Positions 16,478 to 25,539 of a stretch of DNA of 64,000 nt are shown here, piece after piece (within the stretch, counting starts at the first letter, position 1; each line of letters opens with the position of its first letter). The stretch lies in the NCBI GenBank assembly GCA_903833215.1, contig CAILEM010000058.1, positions 1-64,000 of the forward strand, written 5' to 3'. The notes under the pieces are model-generated. The model worked only from the letters and a program-made list of their open reading frames with translations, was not told the origin of the DNA and did not search any database. This stretch comes from an uncultured Armatimonadota bacterium (GTDB lineage: Bacteria; Armatimonadota; Fimbriimonadia; Fimbriimonadales; Fimbriimonadaceae). Made by a program: the position numbers and the translations under genes.

Positions 16478-19027
16478 TTACTGCGAACCTTGAGGATAAG
16501 CCAGTGTCTTCTTGAGGCGGATGTCTCGTGACGAGCTTCCAACTAAGATATCGAACTCGGATGTGTCAACCGTCCACTTATGGGTGTTTGGGTTGAAGTA
16601 TGCGAAGGCATTTCTATCGAGGGCGATTTGGATCGTCCTCGTTTGGCCAGGAGCCAGATTAACCTTCTGATAGCCCTTGAGTTCTTTTTCGGGTCGATCA
16701 ACCACGCAAGTTTGCTCGTGGACATAGAGTTGAGCGACCTCGGCACCCCTGCGATTTCCAATGTTGGTGACGTCAACACGCACGACCGGGGAATCACTAC
16801 TCTTCCAACTCACTCGTAGGTTGTCGTATTTGAAGCTGGTGTATGACAATCCGAAGCCAAAGGGGAACTGTGGCGCGACCTTCTTTGTGTCGAAATACCG
16901 ATACCCAACATAAATCCCTTCGTCATATTTCAGCTTGCCGTGGCTTCCAGGATAGTTTCCATTCGCATGGGCAGGAATGTCTGACAACTTGACGGGGAAT
17001 GTGACGGGCAGTTTGCCACTCGGATTGACGACCCCAAAGAGAACGTCTGCGATGGAATTTCCTCCTTCCATTCCAGGAAACCATGCTTCAACAACGGCCG
17101 GCACTTTGGTGATCCACGAGCCAACCTCGACGGGGCTTCCGTTTATGAGGACTACAACCGTTCTTGGGTTTGCCTTCGAAACTGCTTGAACGAGTTCCTC
17201 TTGGTCCCCCATCAGTTTCATAGAAGGTTTGTCCCAACCTTCAGAATCCCAGCTATGGTTCGTTCCTACGAATACGAGCGCAACTTCAGATCGTTTGGCG
17301 AGCTCGACCGCCTCTTGTACCATCGTCTTTTGCGCATCGAATGGAGCGAACCACCCGAGGGTCATCACGGAATCGCCGCCAGCCTGATAGAACTCAACGC
17401 GGATTTTATGTTTAACGCCTGCTTTGAGCTTAACCGTTGCGCTCTTGGTCTCAAGGCCATGGTCTCCCCAGTTGTCGACTAAGAGTTTGTCATCAAGAAA
17501 GATCCTTGAGCCATCGTCACTGGTGGTTCCCAGCTTGCACGTGCCGTCTTTGGGGGATACGAAAATCCCTGTCCAGCGCACCGAATAGCCGGTCTCGCTT
17601 AGGCCGGAAATCGGTGATTTTCCTGTCCAGTTGAAGCCAATCTTGGAATCGATCCTTGTGGCCTTAGGTGTGCCCTGAAGATTCACATTAGCGAAATACT
17701 CGCCCTTGAGACCCTGAATAGTGGAATTTGCGTCGGGATGCAGGGCCAGCGAAGGAATGGGTCGGAGTGGTTCATCGCCGAACGTGGAGCCCTGGGCTTC
17801 TTTGACCACGATGTTGCCATGAGCGTGCTTGCGAATGCCCTCCAGCGCAGTGACCTCATACGGGGGGAACACTGTTGAACTGCCTCCACCGCCACCGTGT
17901 TTTGCTGTTGCCCACGGCCCAATGACGGCAATCGACTTCAATCTCGATGGATCTAGAGGCAGAATCGCATGCTCGTTTTTGAGCAGTGTAATGGCTTCGT
18001 TAGCGATTTCGCGTGCAAGGGATTGATGGGCCGGCGAATTTGCTTCCTCAAGGCCCTCTATTTTGCGAGCATCCGTCATCAGGATCGCACGAAGAGTGCG
18101 GCGGACTTTATCATCAACGGTTGAAATCGGAACCTTGCCTTTCTCAACGGCATCTCGCAACGGATTGCCAAAGAAATCGTTTGGACCGGACCCAGGCATT
18201 TCGATGTCGAGTCCCCCGTTGGCGGCGGCGACGGTGTCGTGAGTTGCTCCCCAATCCGACATGACGGTGCCTTTGAATCCCCAATCCTGCTTCAAAATCT
18301 GATTCTGAAGATAAGAGCTGGCGGTGCAATAGGGGCTATTGAGTCGGTTGTAAGCGGACATCACAGAAAGAACGTGGCCCTCCATGACGCCTGCTTTAAA
18401 AGCAGGTAAGTAGATTTCCTGAAGGGCCCTTTCGCTTACGAGGGCATCAATGGTGCCTCGATCGATCTCTTGGCTGTTCGCAGCAAAGTGCTTGATACAC
18501 GCCGCCACTCCTTGGCTCTGGACGCCCTTGATATAAGGGACCGCGAGGCTCCCGGCGAGAAACGGATCCTCGCTCATGTACTCGAAGGTTCGACCTCCCA
18601 ATGGGGTCCGAATCATGTTTACGGCCGGTCCGAGGAGAACGTCCTTCTTGTAGAAGCGAGCTTCCTGACCCATCGCCTGACCCGTTCGGTAGATAAGATC
18701 TGGATCCCACGTGGAGGAGAGCGATATCCCGGTGGGAAAGTAGGTGGATTTCTCAACTCCGTTCGTTCGAACGCCGCCTGGCCCGTCCGTCATTTCCCAA
18801 GCCCGGATTCCAAGGCGAGGGATCGCTTTTGTCGCAAAGTCAGATCCTCCGTGACACATATCAACCTTCTCTTGAAGGCTCATCTGCTTCAATAGCGCTT
18901 CGACTTTGTCCTCGATAACCTTCTCGTCAATGGGCTTTTTGTGTGTCGGTGCCGAAGCAGTAGACACGGCCACCGTGCTTGACAGAAGTGCACAACAGAA
19001 CGAAGACTTAAGGGAACGCCAAGTCAT
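16478..19027 (-). CDS. Exported GH3 beta-glucosidase with PA14 insert
   Basis: The 849-residue protein begins with a signal peptide (MTWRSLKSSFCCALLSSTVA). The GH3 N-terminal barrel includes EMTDGPGGVRTNG and the nucleophile Asp near residue 258 in VMSDWGATHD. The GH3 C-terminal domain is interrupted by a PA14 carbohydrate-binding domain (about 438-570, LKGEYFANVNLQ to LLVDNWGDHG). It resumes and ends with a fibronectin III-like domain (VRVDVTNIGNRRGAEVAQLY). It should remove terminal beta-glucosyl residues from oligosaccharides outside the cytoplasm. The PA14 insert usually shapes the active site for longer or branched substrates. It shares the window with GH26, GH42 and DUF5060 hydrolases but not an operon. 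Confidence 0.93.
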   Translation of the reverse strand: MTWRSLKSSFCCALLSSTVAVSTASAPTHKKPIDEKVIEDKVEALLKQMSLQEKVDMCHGGSDFATKAIPRLGIRAWEMTDGPGGVRTNGVEKSTYFPTGISLSSTWDPDLIYRTGQAMGQEARFYKKDVLLGPAVNMIRTPLGGRTFEYMSEDPFLAGSLAVPYIKGVQSQGVAACIKHFAANSQEIDRGTIDALVSERALQEIYLPAFKAGVMEGHVLSVMSAYNRLNSPYCTASSYLQNQILKQDWGFKGTVMSDWGATHDTVAAANGGLDIEMPGSGPNDFFGNPLRDAVEKGKVPISTVDDKVRRTLRAILMTDARKIEGLEEANSPAHQSLAREIANEAITLLKNEHAILPLDPSRLKSIAVIGPWATAKHGGGGGSSTVFPPYEVTALEGIRKHAHGNIVVKEAQGSTFGDEPLRPIPSLALHPDANSTIQGLKGEYFANVNLQGTPKATRIDSKIGFNWTGKSPISGLSETGYSVRWTGIFVSPKDGTCKLGTTSDDGSRIFLDDKLLVDNWGDHGLETKSATVKLKAGVKHKIRVEFYQAGGDSVMTLGWFAPFDAQKTMVQEAVELAKRSEVALVFVGTNHSWDSEGWDKPSMKLMGDQEELVQAVSKANPRTVVVLINGSPVEVGSWITKVPAVVEAWFPGMEGGNSIADVLFGVVNPSGKLPVTFPVKLSDIPAHANGNYPGSHGKLKYDEGIYVGYRYFDTKKVAPQFPFGFGLSYTSFKYDNLRVSWKSSDSPVVRVDVTNIGNRRGAEVAQLYVHEQTCVVDRPEKELKGYQKVNLAPGQTRTIQIALDRNAFAYFNPNTHKWTVDTSEFDILVGSSSRDIRLKKTLAYPQGSQ

Positions 19028-19072
19028 ATTCCCATTCTGTCAGGCATTAAGGGGATGTAAAGGTTAAATACC

Positions 19073-20167
19073 ATGAAGATGCGCCCGATCCACACATCTA
19101 TTGTCAATTCACTAGTGGCGAGTACACCATTTGTTGGGCCTGAAGCCTTGGAACGACGTACTGGGCGACCCATCGAACTCCGCCTTGGTGCAAACGAGAG
19201 CCCATTTGGTGCCTCGCCTTTGGCCATCGCTGCAATGCGTGACCAGGCTCTGGTCACGCATAACTACGGCGACCCCGAAGCTCATGAATTGAGGCAAGCG
19301 CTAAGCCTCCAACTGGGGGTGCCAATGGCGTCGATTGTCTTAGGGGCTGGGATCGATGAATTACTTGGATTAAGTTGTCGGATCTTTCTGGAACCAAATG
19401 ATGCCGTCGTAACGACCTTTGGCTCCTATCCAACATTCGACTATGGTGCCTCAGCGTGTGGCCCCGTCTTTCATCGCGTGCCATACGCTAACCAAGCACC
19501 CGATCTGCCCGCATTACTCGATGCGGTTAAGGGGACAAGGGCCAAGGTCGTTTATCTGGCGAATCCAGACAATCCATCCGGTGCTTGGTGGACACCAGAT
19601 GAGATCGACGAATTTAGGCAGGCGCTCCCCTACGGCTGCGTTCTGCTTTTGGACGAGGCGTACTACGAATATGCCGCAGGATATCTTCCCCTAGATGCTG
19701 ATGATCCCCAAGTGATTAGGTTTCGCACCTTTTCCAAAGCACACGGAATGGCTGGAATGCGCATTGCGTATGTCGTGGCTCACAAGGATCACACAGATGC
19801 TCTTAATAAGATCCGATACCACTTTGGCGTGAACAGTATTGCTCAGGCAGGCGCGCTTGCTTCTCTGTCGGACCCGGCACATATTGCTCAAGTCGTAGCC
19901 CAAACGGATTTGGGCAGGATTGAATTGAGGGAGTTTATGGTTTCGATGGGTCTGAAGCCACTCCCAAGTCATACAAACTTCCTGACGGTGGATGTTGGAT
20001 CCAAGTCAAGGGCTGAATCGATTCTAGAAGCTTTGCTCCAACAAGGAGTGTTTATTCGCAAGCCAGGTCTACCGCCCTTGGATAGTTGCATAAGGATCAC
20101 CATCGGAAGACCCGAACAGCGAGCAAGGTTCGCCCAAATCCTCACCGATGTCCTGCGAACGCTTTAG
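19073..20167 (+). CDS. Histidinol-phosphate aminotransferase-like PLP enzyme
   Basis: The 364-residue class I/II aminotransferase resembles HisC: LRLGANESPFG near the N-terminus, VYLANPDNPSGAWW for the Asn/Pro region, LLLDEAYYEYA with the PLP-binding Asp, and RTFSKAHGMAGMRIAY with the Lys that forms the Schiff base. The C-terminal Arg that binds the substrate carboxylate or phosphate is in CIRITIGRPEQ. HisC transfers the amino group from glutamate to imidazole acetol phosphate. Some homologues act on aromatic amino acids, so the substrate is not certain. There are no other his genes nearby. A methyltransferase and a YjbR protein follow closely, probably in one operon. Confidence 0.85.
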   Translation: MKMRPIHTSIVNSLVASTPFVGPEALERRTGRPIELRLGANESPFGASPLAIAAMRDQALVTHNYGDPEAHELRQALSLQLGVPMASIVLGAGIDELLGLSCRIFLEPNDAVVTTFGSYPTFDYGASACGPVFHRVPYANQAPDLPALLDAVKGTRAKVVYLANPDNPSGAWWTPDEIDEFRQALPYGCVLLLDEAYYEYAAGYLPLDADDPQVIRFRTFSKAHGMAGMRIAYVVAHKDHTDALNKIRYHFGVNSIAQAGALASLSDPAHIAQVVAQTDLGRIELREFMVSMGLKPLPSHTNFLTVDVGSKSRAESILEALLQQGVFIRKPGLPPLDSCIRITIGRPEQRARFAQILTDVLRTL

Positions 20168-20188
20168 GATGGTCGGTAACCTCACGGA

Positions 20189-20983
20189 ATGTCCGACGCA
20201 AACTCTATTCATGATCTGGTCGCAGCGAATTTTGGACCGGTTGCAGCCAACTATGCGACGAGCCCCGATCACGCCAACCTCGTGGCCCTTGAGGCATTAG
20301 TTCATCTGGTTCAGCCACGGACTACCGATGAATTGCTGGATATTGCAACTGGGGCAGGAAACGTTGCGTTGGCCTTCGCGCCAAAGGTAGCTCGCGTGGT
20401 GGCGTTCGACCTGACCCCAGCCATGTTGGACCAGACCTTGAAGACTGCAAAATCGAAGGGACTCTCCAACGTTGAGGCAGTCCAGGGGCTTGCGGAGGAT
20501 CTGCCGTTCGAAGACAATAGCTTCGACATCGTAACAGTTCGGCTGGCACCTCATCATTACGCCGATATCCAACGGGCTGTCAATGAAATGGCGCGCGTTG
20601 TACGGCTTGGTGGCAAGGTGGTGGTTGTCGATACTACGGTTCCTGAGGATGATGAACTCGATCTTGAGATCAATGTGATCGAGAAATTACGGGACAACTC
20701 TCATGTCCGGAATTATCGTCCAAGCAAATGGAAATCGATGTTCGCTCAGGCGGGGCTGACCGTGATAAGTGAAAGCCTGGGTCGGGTGTCTGAAGGGTTC
20801 AAGATGGACTTTGACGAATGGGTTGAGCGCATCCGGACTCCGCAAGAGGAAGTTGTCGAGTTACGTCACCGACTGCAAAACGCATCTCCCGCCCTGGCCG
20901 AATCGATTCTGCTGGAGATCATAGGTGAAAAAATGCTCTTCGTGTGGGAGCAGGTCACCTTAGTCGGCATCAAATGCGAATGA
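20189..20983 (+). CDS. Class I SAM-dependent methyltransferase (UbiE-like)
   Basis: The 264-residue protein has the SAM-binding motif I LLDIATGAGNVALAFAP near residue 50, the acidic residue of motif II in VVAFDLTPAMLDQ, and motif III around VRLGGKVVVVD. It resembles UbiE/MenG-type methyltransferases but has no feature that identifies its substrate. It starts 21 nt after the aminotransferase and is followed 14 nt later by a YjbR-type gene, which suggests a three-gene operon. No membrane segments are seen. Confidence 0.85.
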   Translation: MSDANSIHDLVAANFGPVAANYATSPDHANLVALEALVHLVQPRTTDELLDIATGAGNVALAFAPKVARVVAFDLTPAMLDQTLKTAKSKGLSNVEAVQGLAEDLPFEDNSFDIVTVRLAPHHYADIQRAVNEMARVVRLGGKVVVVDTTVPEDDELDLEINVIEKLRDNSHVRNYRPSKWKSMFAQAGLTVISESLGRVSEGFKMDFDEWVERIRTPQEEVVELRHRLQNASPALAESILLEIIGEKMLFVWEQVTLVGIKCE

Positions 20984-20997
20984 GGAAATTAGGTTAA

Positions 20998-21345
20998 GTG
21001 GACATCCAAAACACGGTTCATGAGTTGGCGGAGTATTGCAGGGCGAAACCTGGTGCCTTTGAGGACCACCCTTGGGGTGATACCGTTTTCAAAGTCGGGG
21101 CCAAAGGAAAGATATTCTGTGGATTGGATTCCGCGAATGCACGAGTAACCGTCAAGAGCACGGTCGACAAGCAATCTGCGCTCATCCAGCATCCCGACAT
21201 TGAGGTTGCCGCCTACGTCGGTCGTTACGGTTGGGTCACCGTGACAGTGAACGACCTGGAAACCCTCGATCTTGTTCACGAATTGATTGACGAAAGTTTT
21301 TCGCTTGTCAATAACCCGCTTCGAAAGAGCAAAGGAACGCCATAA
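20998..21345 (+). CDS. MmcQ/YjbR family protein
   Basis: This 115-residue protein matches the YjbR/MmcQ family: an N-terminal helix with CRAKPGAFEDHPWGD, then KVGAKGKIFCGLD, and a C-terminal GWVTVTVND with LVHELIDESF. The family has a double-wing fold and has been suggested to bind DNA, but the function is poorly known. It starts with GTG, preceded by a partial AGG. It is the third gene of the operon with the aminotransferase and the methyltransferase. Confidence 0.85.
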   Translation: MDIQNTVHELAEYCRAKPGAFEDHPWGDTVFKVGAKGKIFCGLDSANARVTVKSTVDKQSALIQHPDIEVAAYVGRYGWVTVTVNDLETLDLVHELIDESFSLVNNPLRKSKGTP

Positions 21346-21410
21346 ACATCGTCAGTAGGTGCAACACGCACGCCCGGCACCGTGTTTATTGATGACGTGA
21401 GCGTTGCTTG

Positions 21411-21456
21411 ATTCCGAATTTGTTCGCTAGAATCAATCAACTTTGCGATTCGGAAT
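21411..21456. promoter_or_regulatory. Inverted repeat upstream of the SUMF1-domain gene
   Basis: ATTCCGAAT (21411-21419) and ATTCGGAAT (21448-21456) are exact inverted copies separated by 28 nt. Each half is itself nearly palindromic, as for two sites of one dimeric regulator. They lie 43-88 nt before the ATG at 21499, a usual position for an operator. Confidence 0.4.
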
Positions 21457-21498
21457 GGTAAATTTCTGGTCCGTCCGCTATTTGGAAGGTGAGATTAA

Positions 21499-22317
21499 AT
21501 GACGAAGCAACATGCAGTAGTAGTTTTGGGTTCGATCTTGGTAGTCGCCAGTGCTGGCGCTTCATCATCGTCGGCGCGATTGTCAAGTTCTTCGACTAAC
21601 CACAAGGCGGTCATGCCCTTGTTCCATCACCTCGCCAAAGTGAAGATGGTGAACGTGCCCGGAGGCGAGTTCCTGATGGGGCATAACCCTCCAACTCGAG
21701 ATTACGGTCCCATTCGCCGTGTGTATGTCGATTCATTCTGGATCAGTGAGAACGATGTCACCGTGGCTCAGTTCGGAGATTTCTGTGAGGCGACAGGCTT
21801 CAAGTTCGATTGGGATGGGCGCAAGCCCGCATGGGGGTGGGAAGGAAAAGATGACCGCCCCATGGTCAATGTGACTTACGACGAGGCTCGTGAATTCTGC
21901 AAGTGGTCAGGCGGAGACCTTCCGACCGAAGCTCAGTGGGAGAAGGCGGCTCGTGGCACCGATGGAAGGAACTATCCATGGGGTAACGATTGGGCACCCG
22001 GTAGGGCTTGGTATAAGGAAGGCAATGAAGGCGTTGCCGAGCCGTCACCAGTAGGAGCATTCCCGAAGGGCAAGAGCATTTATGACGTTTTGGATATGTC
22101 TGGAAATGTTGCCCAGTGGTGCAAGGACTGGTTTGGCCCTGTGGACGTCGCCGAAAAGGAGAATCCAACTGGTCCTGGCTTTGGAACCAAACGTGTTGTT
22201 CGAGGTGGCGCATTCGTCGACAAGAAGAACTCGCTTATCAGTTGGTTCCGGTCGTCTCAGGAACCAGACAAGAACGACGTTTGGATTGGATTCCGGGTCG
22301 CCAGCCGCAAACCCTGA
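21499..22317 (+). CDS. Exported SUMF1/formylglycine-generating-like domain protein
   Basis: The 272-residue protein has a signal peptide (MTKQHAVVVLGSILVVASAG) followed by a C-type-lectin-like SUMF1 domain: NVPGGEFLMG, the DVTVAQFGDFCEATG block, RPMVNVTYDEAREFCKWSGG, LPTEAQWEKAARGTDGRNY and C-terminal VVRGGAF with IGFRVAS. True formylglycine-generating enzymes have two Cys in the segment after VRGGS. Here that segment (VDKKNSLISWFRSS) has none. It is therefore unlikely to activate sulfatases in the known way, and may be a binding or structural variant. A perfect terminator follows. Confidence 0.85.
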   Translation: MTKQHAVVVLGSILVVASAGASSSSARLSSSSTNHKAVMPLFHHLAKVKMVNVPGGEFLMGHNPPTRDYGPIRRVYVDSFWISENDVTVAQFGDFCEATGFKFDWDGRKPAWGWEGKDDRPMVNVTYDEAREFCKWSGGDLPTEAQWEKAARGTDGRNYPWGNDWAPGRAWYKEGNEGVAEPSPVGAFPKGKSIYDVLDMSGNVAQWCKDWFGPVDVAEKENPTGPGFGTKRVVRGGAFVDKKNSLISWFRSSQEPDKNDVWIGFRVASRKP

Positions 22318-22337
22318 TCCTCAGATTATGTGATGAC

Positions 22338-22367
22338 AAAAAAGCAGGGAGCGCTCCCTGCTTTTTT
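22338..22367. terminator. 30-bp perfect palindrome terminator
   Basis: AAAAAAGCAGGGAGC is followed directly by its complement ending in six T. It works for the plus-strand SUMF1 gene, and the A-run makes it a likely terminator for the convergent gene at 22387-22803. Confidence 0.9.
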
Positions 22368-22386
22368 GTATTTTGAAGTACATGCC

Positions 22387-22803
22387 CTAAAGTGCGAAAC
22401 AGGAGATCTGGCGAGGCAGCGCTCGCTTCTCCTGAACTGCCACAGCTTGCTCGATGACCTGATTTTCCTTCTCCAACCGGGCGGATAGGCGTCCTTTACC
22501 TTCTTGGGGGACGATGAATGTGAAGCGTACTGTGGCCTGACCGGGAATTCCGAATACCTGCTTTGGAACGGTCACGGCTTTGGGCTGTGTGAGTCCAGTT
22601 CGGTCGGTGCAAGAGGTATCGCTAGGATCTTGACACTCTACCGTCACTTGTACTTCCACGTGATCAGCAAAATCAGTGTTCTGAAGCACGATATACACAT
22701 CCACCCTCATTCCGGGGCGCATCGATTGCGGGTTCACAATTTGTCGACTGTCGTGGTCCGCAAAAATGAACCGATTGTTTTGGGTGAGAAATCCCAGGGG
22801 CAT
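22387..22803 (-). CDS. Unknown beta-rich protein
   Basis: I do not recognise this 138-residue protein. It begins MPLGFLTQNNRFIFADHDSR and its centre (MRPGMRVDVYIVLQNT, VEVQVTVECQ, GQATVRFTFIVPQEGKGRLS) alternates polar and hydrophobic residues, like an immunoglobulin-like or CARDB-type beta sandwich. There are Cys near residues 57 and 64 and another near the C-terminus. No signal peptide is visible. I took the ATG at 22803, preceded by AAAGGA, rather than the in-frame GTG at 22821. The secretin gene is divergent, 225 nt away. Confidence 0.6.
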   Translation of the reverse strand: MPLGFLTQNNRFIFADHDSRQIVNPQSMRPGMRVDVYIVLQNTDFADHVEVQVTVECQDPSDTSCTDRTGLTQPKAVTVPKQVFGIPGQATVRFTFIVPQEGKGRLSARLEKENQVIEQAVAVQEKRALPRQISCFAL

Positions 22804-23028
22804 GATGTTCTTTCCTTTCACGCTCCAGTTGAGCGCAAGTGTCTGAACGAGCCCGGGACCAGATTTCTAACAGTGGCCGCGCGACTTTCCAAGAAATCTC
22901 TAGCGAACGGCAACGTAAGTCAAGTCTTATCGAATTTTCAGAGAATCCTAATATCTGTTGGTCATGATGCCAGCTAACCAATGCCCGGATTAGCCGTTCG
23001 AGTGATTGGAAGGAGTCGCACAAACCTC

Positions 23029-25500
23029 ATGGCACATTCCCGCTTTCGAATGAAGCACCTTGCCCTATCCTTCATTTTCCTGCCGACGATGTTGCTGGCT
23101 CAAACCGATTCCGTGTTCGGCACAAATGGCCTCAGTGACCCGTGGGATGACTTGAGCCTCAATGCCAAGACTCGGCTGAAGCTCAGCTTTCGCAATGCAA
23201 ACGTTGATAGCGTCATTGCGATGATCGAACTTGCATCTGGGATCACGATTGTCAAAGACCCTACTCTAACGGGATCGATTACCGTCACAACCTCCAAGCC
23301 GGTTTCAATTGCCGAGGCCTTCTATGTTTTTGATTCTGTCCTCAGGCTTCGTGGCTTCGAGATCAGTCGTCAGCGGAGAATTTTAGCTATCAAAGCGACT
23401 CCTAAGGCGACGATTCGAGGAGGGCCAGGCAGCAATGCGAATGGACAGAGCTTTGGCCCAATGCAGGGTGGACCCGGAGGCTCAACCATCGTGAAATTCT
23501 ATCCACTCCAATTTGCCAGTGCCGTTCAGGTAGCGAGGGCGATCAACGATGTGTTTCAGTCTTCGACCGCGAACACGAACCGTGGGGTTGGCGGTTTTGG
23601 ATTTCCTGGGCAGGGAGCTGGTGGCCCACAGGGTGGACCGGGAGGGCCAGGCGGACTAGGCGGTCCGGGAGGTCCAGGTGGGCCCGGAGCGTTCGGTGGC
23701 AGTGCGGACCCGTCTCAAGGTAACGGAATGGCTTCGGGAATGAGTGGTGGTACCGTTCGGGCCTCGTATGAGGAATTTAGCAACTCCGTTATTGTCAACG
23801 CGTCAGCTTCCATGCAAACACAAGTCGCCGCACTGATTAAGGATATCGATAAACAGCAAACTCAGGCTTTGCGATCGAAGACATATACTCTGTCCTATTC
23901 GAGTGCCTCCGATTTGGCGACCGTCATTCAGAACGTCCTTGTCGCAAATTCAAGTAAGGGAAGAAATACCCCTACGTCTTCAACGACCCAACAGGGCTTT
24001 ACAGGTTTTTCTCCTTTCGGCGGGTTTGGATCTTCGACATCATCTCAGACCTCAACGGTAGCCGTTGCCGATACGCGCACGAACTCTCTCATTGTTACGG
24101 GTACCGAAGATCTACTGAAGATTGCTGACAAAATCGTTGAGGATCTTGATCGGAAAATTCCGTTTTCGACGACGACGTTTGTTTTCCAACTTCAGAACGC
24201 GCGGGCCGATACGGTAGCGAACCTATTGACGGCGGCCTTTGGACAACGTCAAGGTTCAAATTCAAGATCAAACACAACGATAACGCCGACGAATAACTCA
24301 TTTAGTTCGACATCAAAATCCAGCGGCGCCACCTCAGGAGCTGACGTGACAACTGATCAGAACCTGGCGATCAAGTTACAAGATCCAAACGCCCAAAGTG
24401 GTGATCTGTTGACGTCAGTGGGTGTGACCCAAGGATTCGGCGGTGGCATGGGTGGTGGATTCGGAGGCGGACAGACGCAAGGCCGTTCAAGCTCTTCCAC
24501 CAGTTCAACAACGACCCAGTCGATGGGTTACGACAAGAATGGGAAGATCACGGGGGTGCATGATCTCACCGGACAAGTCACGGCAATTGCAGATCCGAAT
24601 ACGAACTCAGTGATCATTGTAACCTCGCCGGATAACGCTGACCTTGTCAAAAATGTTATGGATCAGTTGGACAAGATTCCTGAGCAAGTAATGATTCAGA
24701 CCGTCATTGTGGAAGCAACCCTTGAGAAATCCTCCCAGTTTGGGTTGGAATGGAATTTTGCCCAAGGCAAGGCATTTGGAAACAAAGGAGTTACGGGTAA
24801 AGCGGGAACTGGCTTTGGCCTGCAATCCGCGAGTCCATCGCTTCTGGGCATGAGCTACGTCCTAAGCGGAGGAGACTTAGCGGCTTTCTTTAATATGCTT
24901 CAGACCGACACGAAATATCAGGTCTTATCGACTCCGCGAATCTTCACTTCGAACAATATGCAAGCTCAGATTAACATCAGTCAGAGCATTCCGTATATCG
25001 TAAGCACTATTCAGAATACGAATGGAACGTACAGCTATAACTACGCCTTCCAAGATGTAGGCATTGTACTGACGGTAACGCCGCATATCACAAGCAACGG
25101 CTACGTGACGATGGATGTGACTCAGACGGCAAACGACCTTCAGAGCTACACATCGTTTAACGCGCCAATCGTTAACCAACGACAAGCAGAAACCACGGTT
25201 TCGGCAAAAGATGGCGAGACGATCGTTCTCGGTGGAATGATCCGCAACCAGGTGAGCGCGACGGTGAACAAAGTTCCCCTGCTTGGTGATTTGCCGCTGC
25301 TGGGTGCACTGTTCCAATCAAAGACGAATGACCGCCAGAAGACTGAATTGCTAGTCTTCTTGACCCCCAGAGTCGTTCGAGACCCGGCCGAGGCAAAGCG
25401 CTTGCGGGAAGAGAGCGAGCGTGAAGTCAGTCCAGACATCGTAAAGCAAATGAAATCTTCCGGGAAGGTGGGTTTGCCTGGTCAAAAGAAACAGGGTTAG
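23029..25500 (+). CDS. Secretin (GspD/PilQ-like) outer-membrane channel
   Basis: This protein of about 823 residues has a signal peptide (MKHLALSFIFLPTMLLAQ within the N-terminus). It has an N0 domain (LKLSFRNANVDSVIAMIELA), several N1-type repeats (VKFYPLQFASAVQVARAIND, SVIVNASASMQTQVAALIKD, TNSLIVTGTEDLLKIADKI), and a secretin domain ending LLVFLTPRVVRDP. It should form the multimeric gate of a type II secretion or type IV pilus system. A Gly/Pro-rich stretch interrupts the first N1 repeat, and two other Ser/Thr/Gly-rich linkers occur. No other secretion genes are adjacent. I preferred the ATG at 23029, with GGAAGGAG 13 nt upstream. The ATG at 23050 is an alternative. Confidence 0.9.
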   Translation: MAHSRFRMKHLALSFIFLPTMLLAQTDSVFGTNGLSDPWDDLSLNAKTRLKLSFRNANVDSVIAMIELASGITIVKDPTLTGSITVTTSKPVSIAEAFYVFDSVLRLRGFEISRQRRILAIKATPKATIRGGPGSNANGQSFGPMQGGPGGSTIVKFYPLQFASAVQVARAINDVFQSSTANTNRGVGGFGFPGQGAGGPQGGPGGPGGLGGPGGPGGPGAFGGSADPSQGNGMASGMSGGTVRASYEEFSNSVIVNASASMQTQVAALIKDIDKQQTQALRSKTYTLSYSSASDLATVIQNVLVANSSKGRNTPTSSTTQQGFTGFSPFGGFGSSTSSQTSTVAVADTRTNSLIVTGTEDLLKIADKIVEDLDRKIPFSTTTFVFQLQNARADTVANLLTAAFGQRQGSNSRSNTTITPTNNSFSSTSKSSGATSGADVTTDQNLAIKLQDPNAQSGDLLTSVGVTQGFGGGMGGGFGGGQTQGRSSSSTSSTTTQSMGYDKNGKITGVHDLTGQVTAIADPNTNSVIIVTSPDNADLVKNVMDQLDKIPEQVMIQTVIVEATLEKSSQFGLEWNFAQGKAFGNKGVTGKAGTGFGLQSASPSLLGMSYVLSGGDLAAFFNMLQTDTKYQVLSTPRIFTSNNMQAQINISQSIPYIVSTIQNTNGTYSYNYAFQDVGIVLTVTPHITSNGYVTMDVTQTANDLQSYTSFNAPIVNQRQAETTVSAKDGETIVLGGMIRNQVSATVNKVPLLGDLPLLGALFQSKTNDRQKTELLVFLTPRVVRDPAEAKRLREESEREVSPDIVKQMKSSGKVGLPGQKKQG
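23584..23700 (+). repeat. Gly/Pro-rich (GGP) repeat inside the secretin gene
   Basis: This stretch encodes about 39 residues dominated by GGP/GGF units, interrupting an N1-like repeat after IVKFYPLQFASA. Most likely it is a flexible loop in the periplasmic part of the channel, and its length may vary between strains. Confidence 0.7.
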
Positions 25501-25539
25501 GGTGTCGATGTGACTGTGCTTGACGGCTAAACTTTGTCC

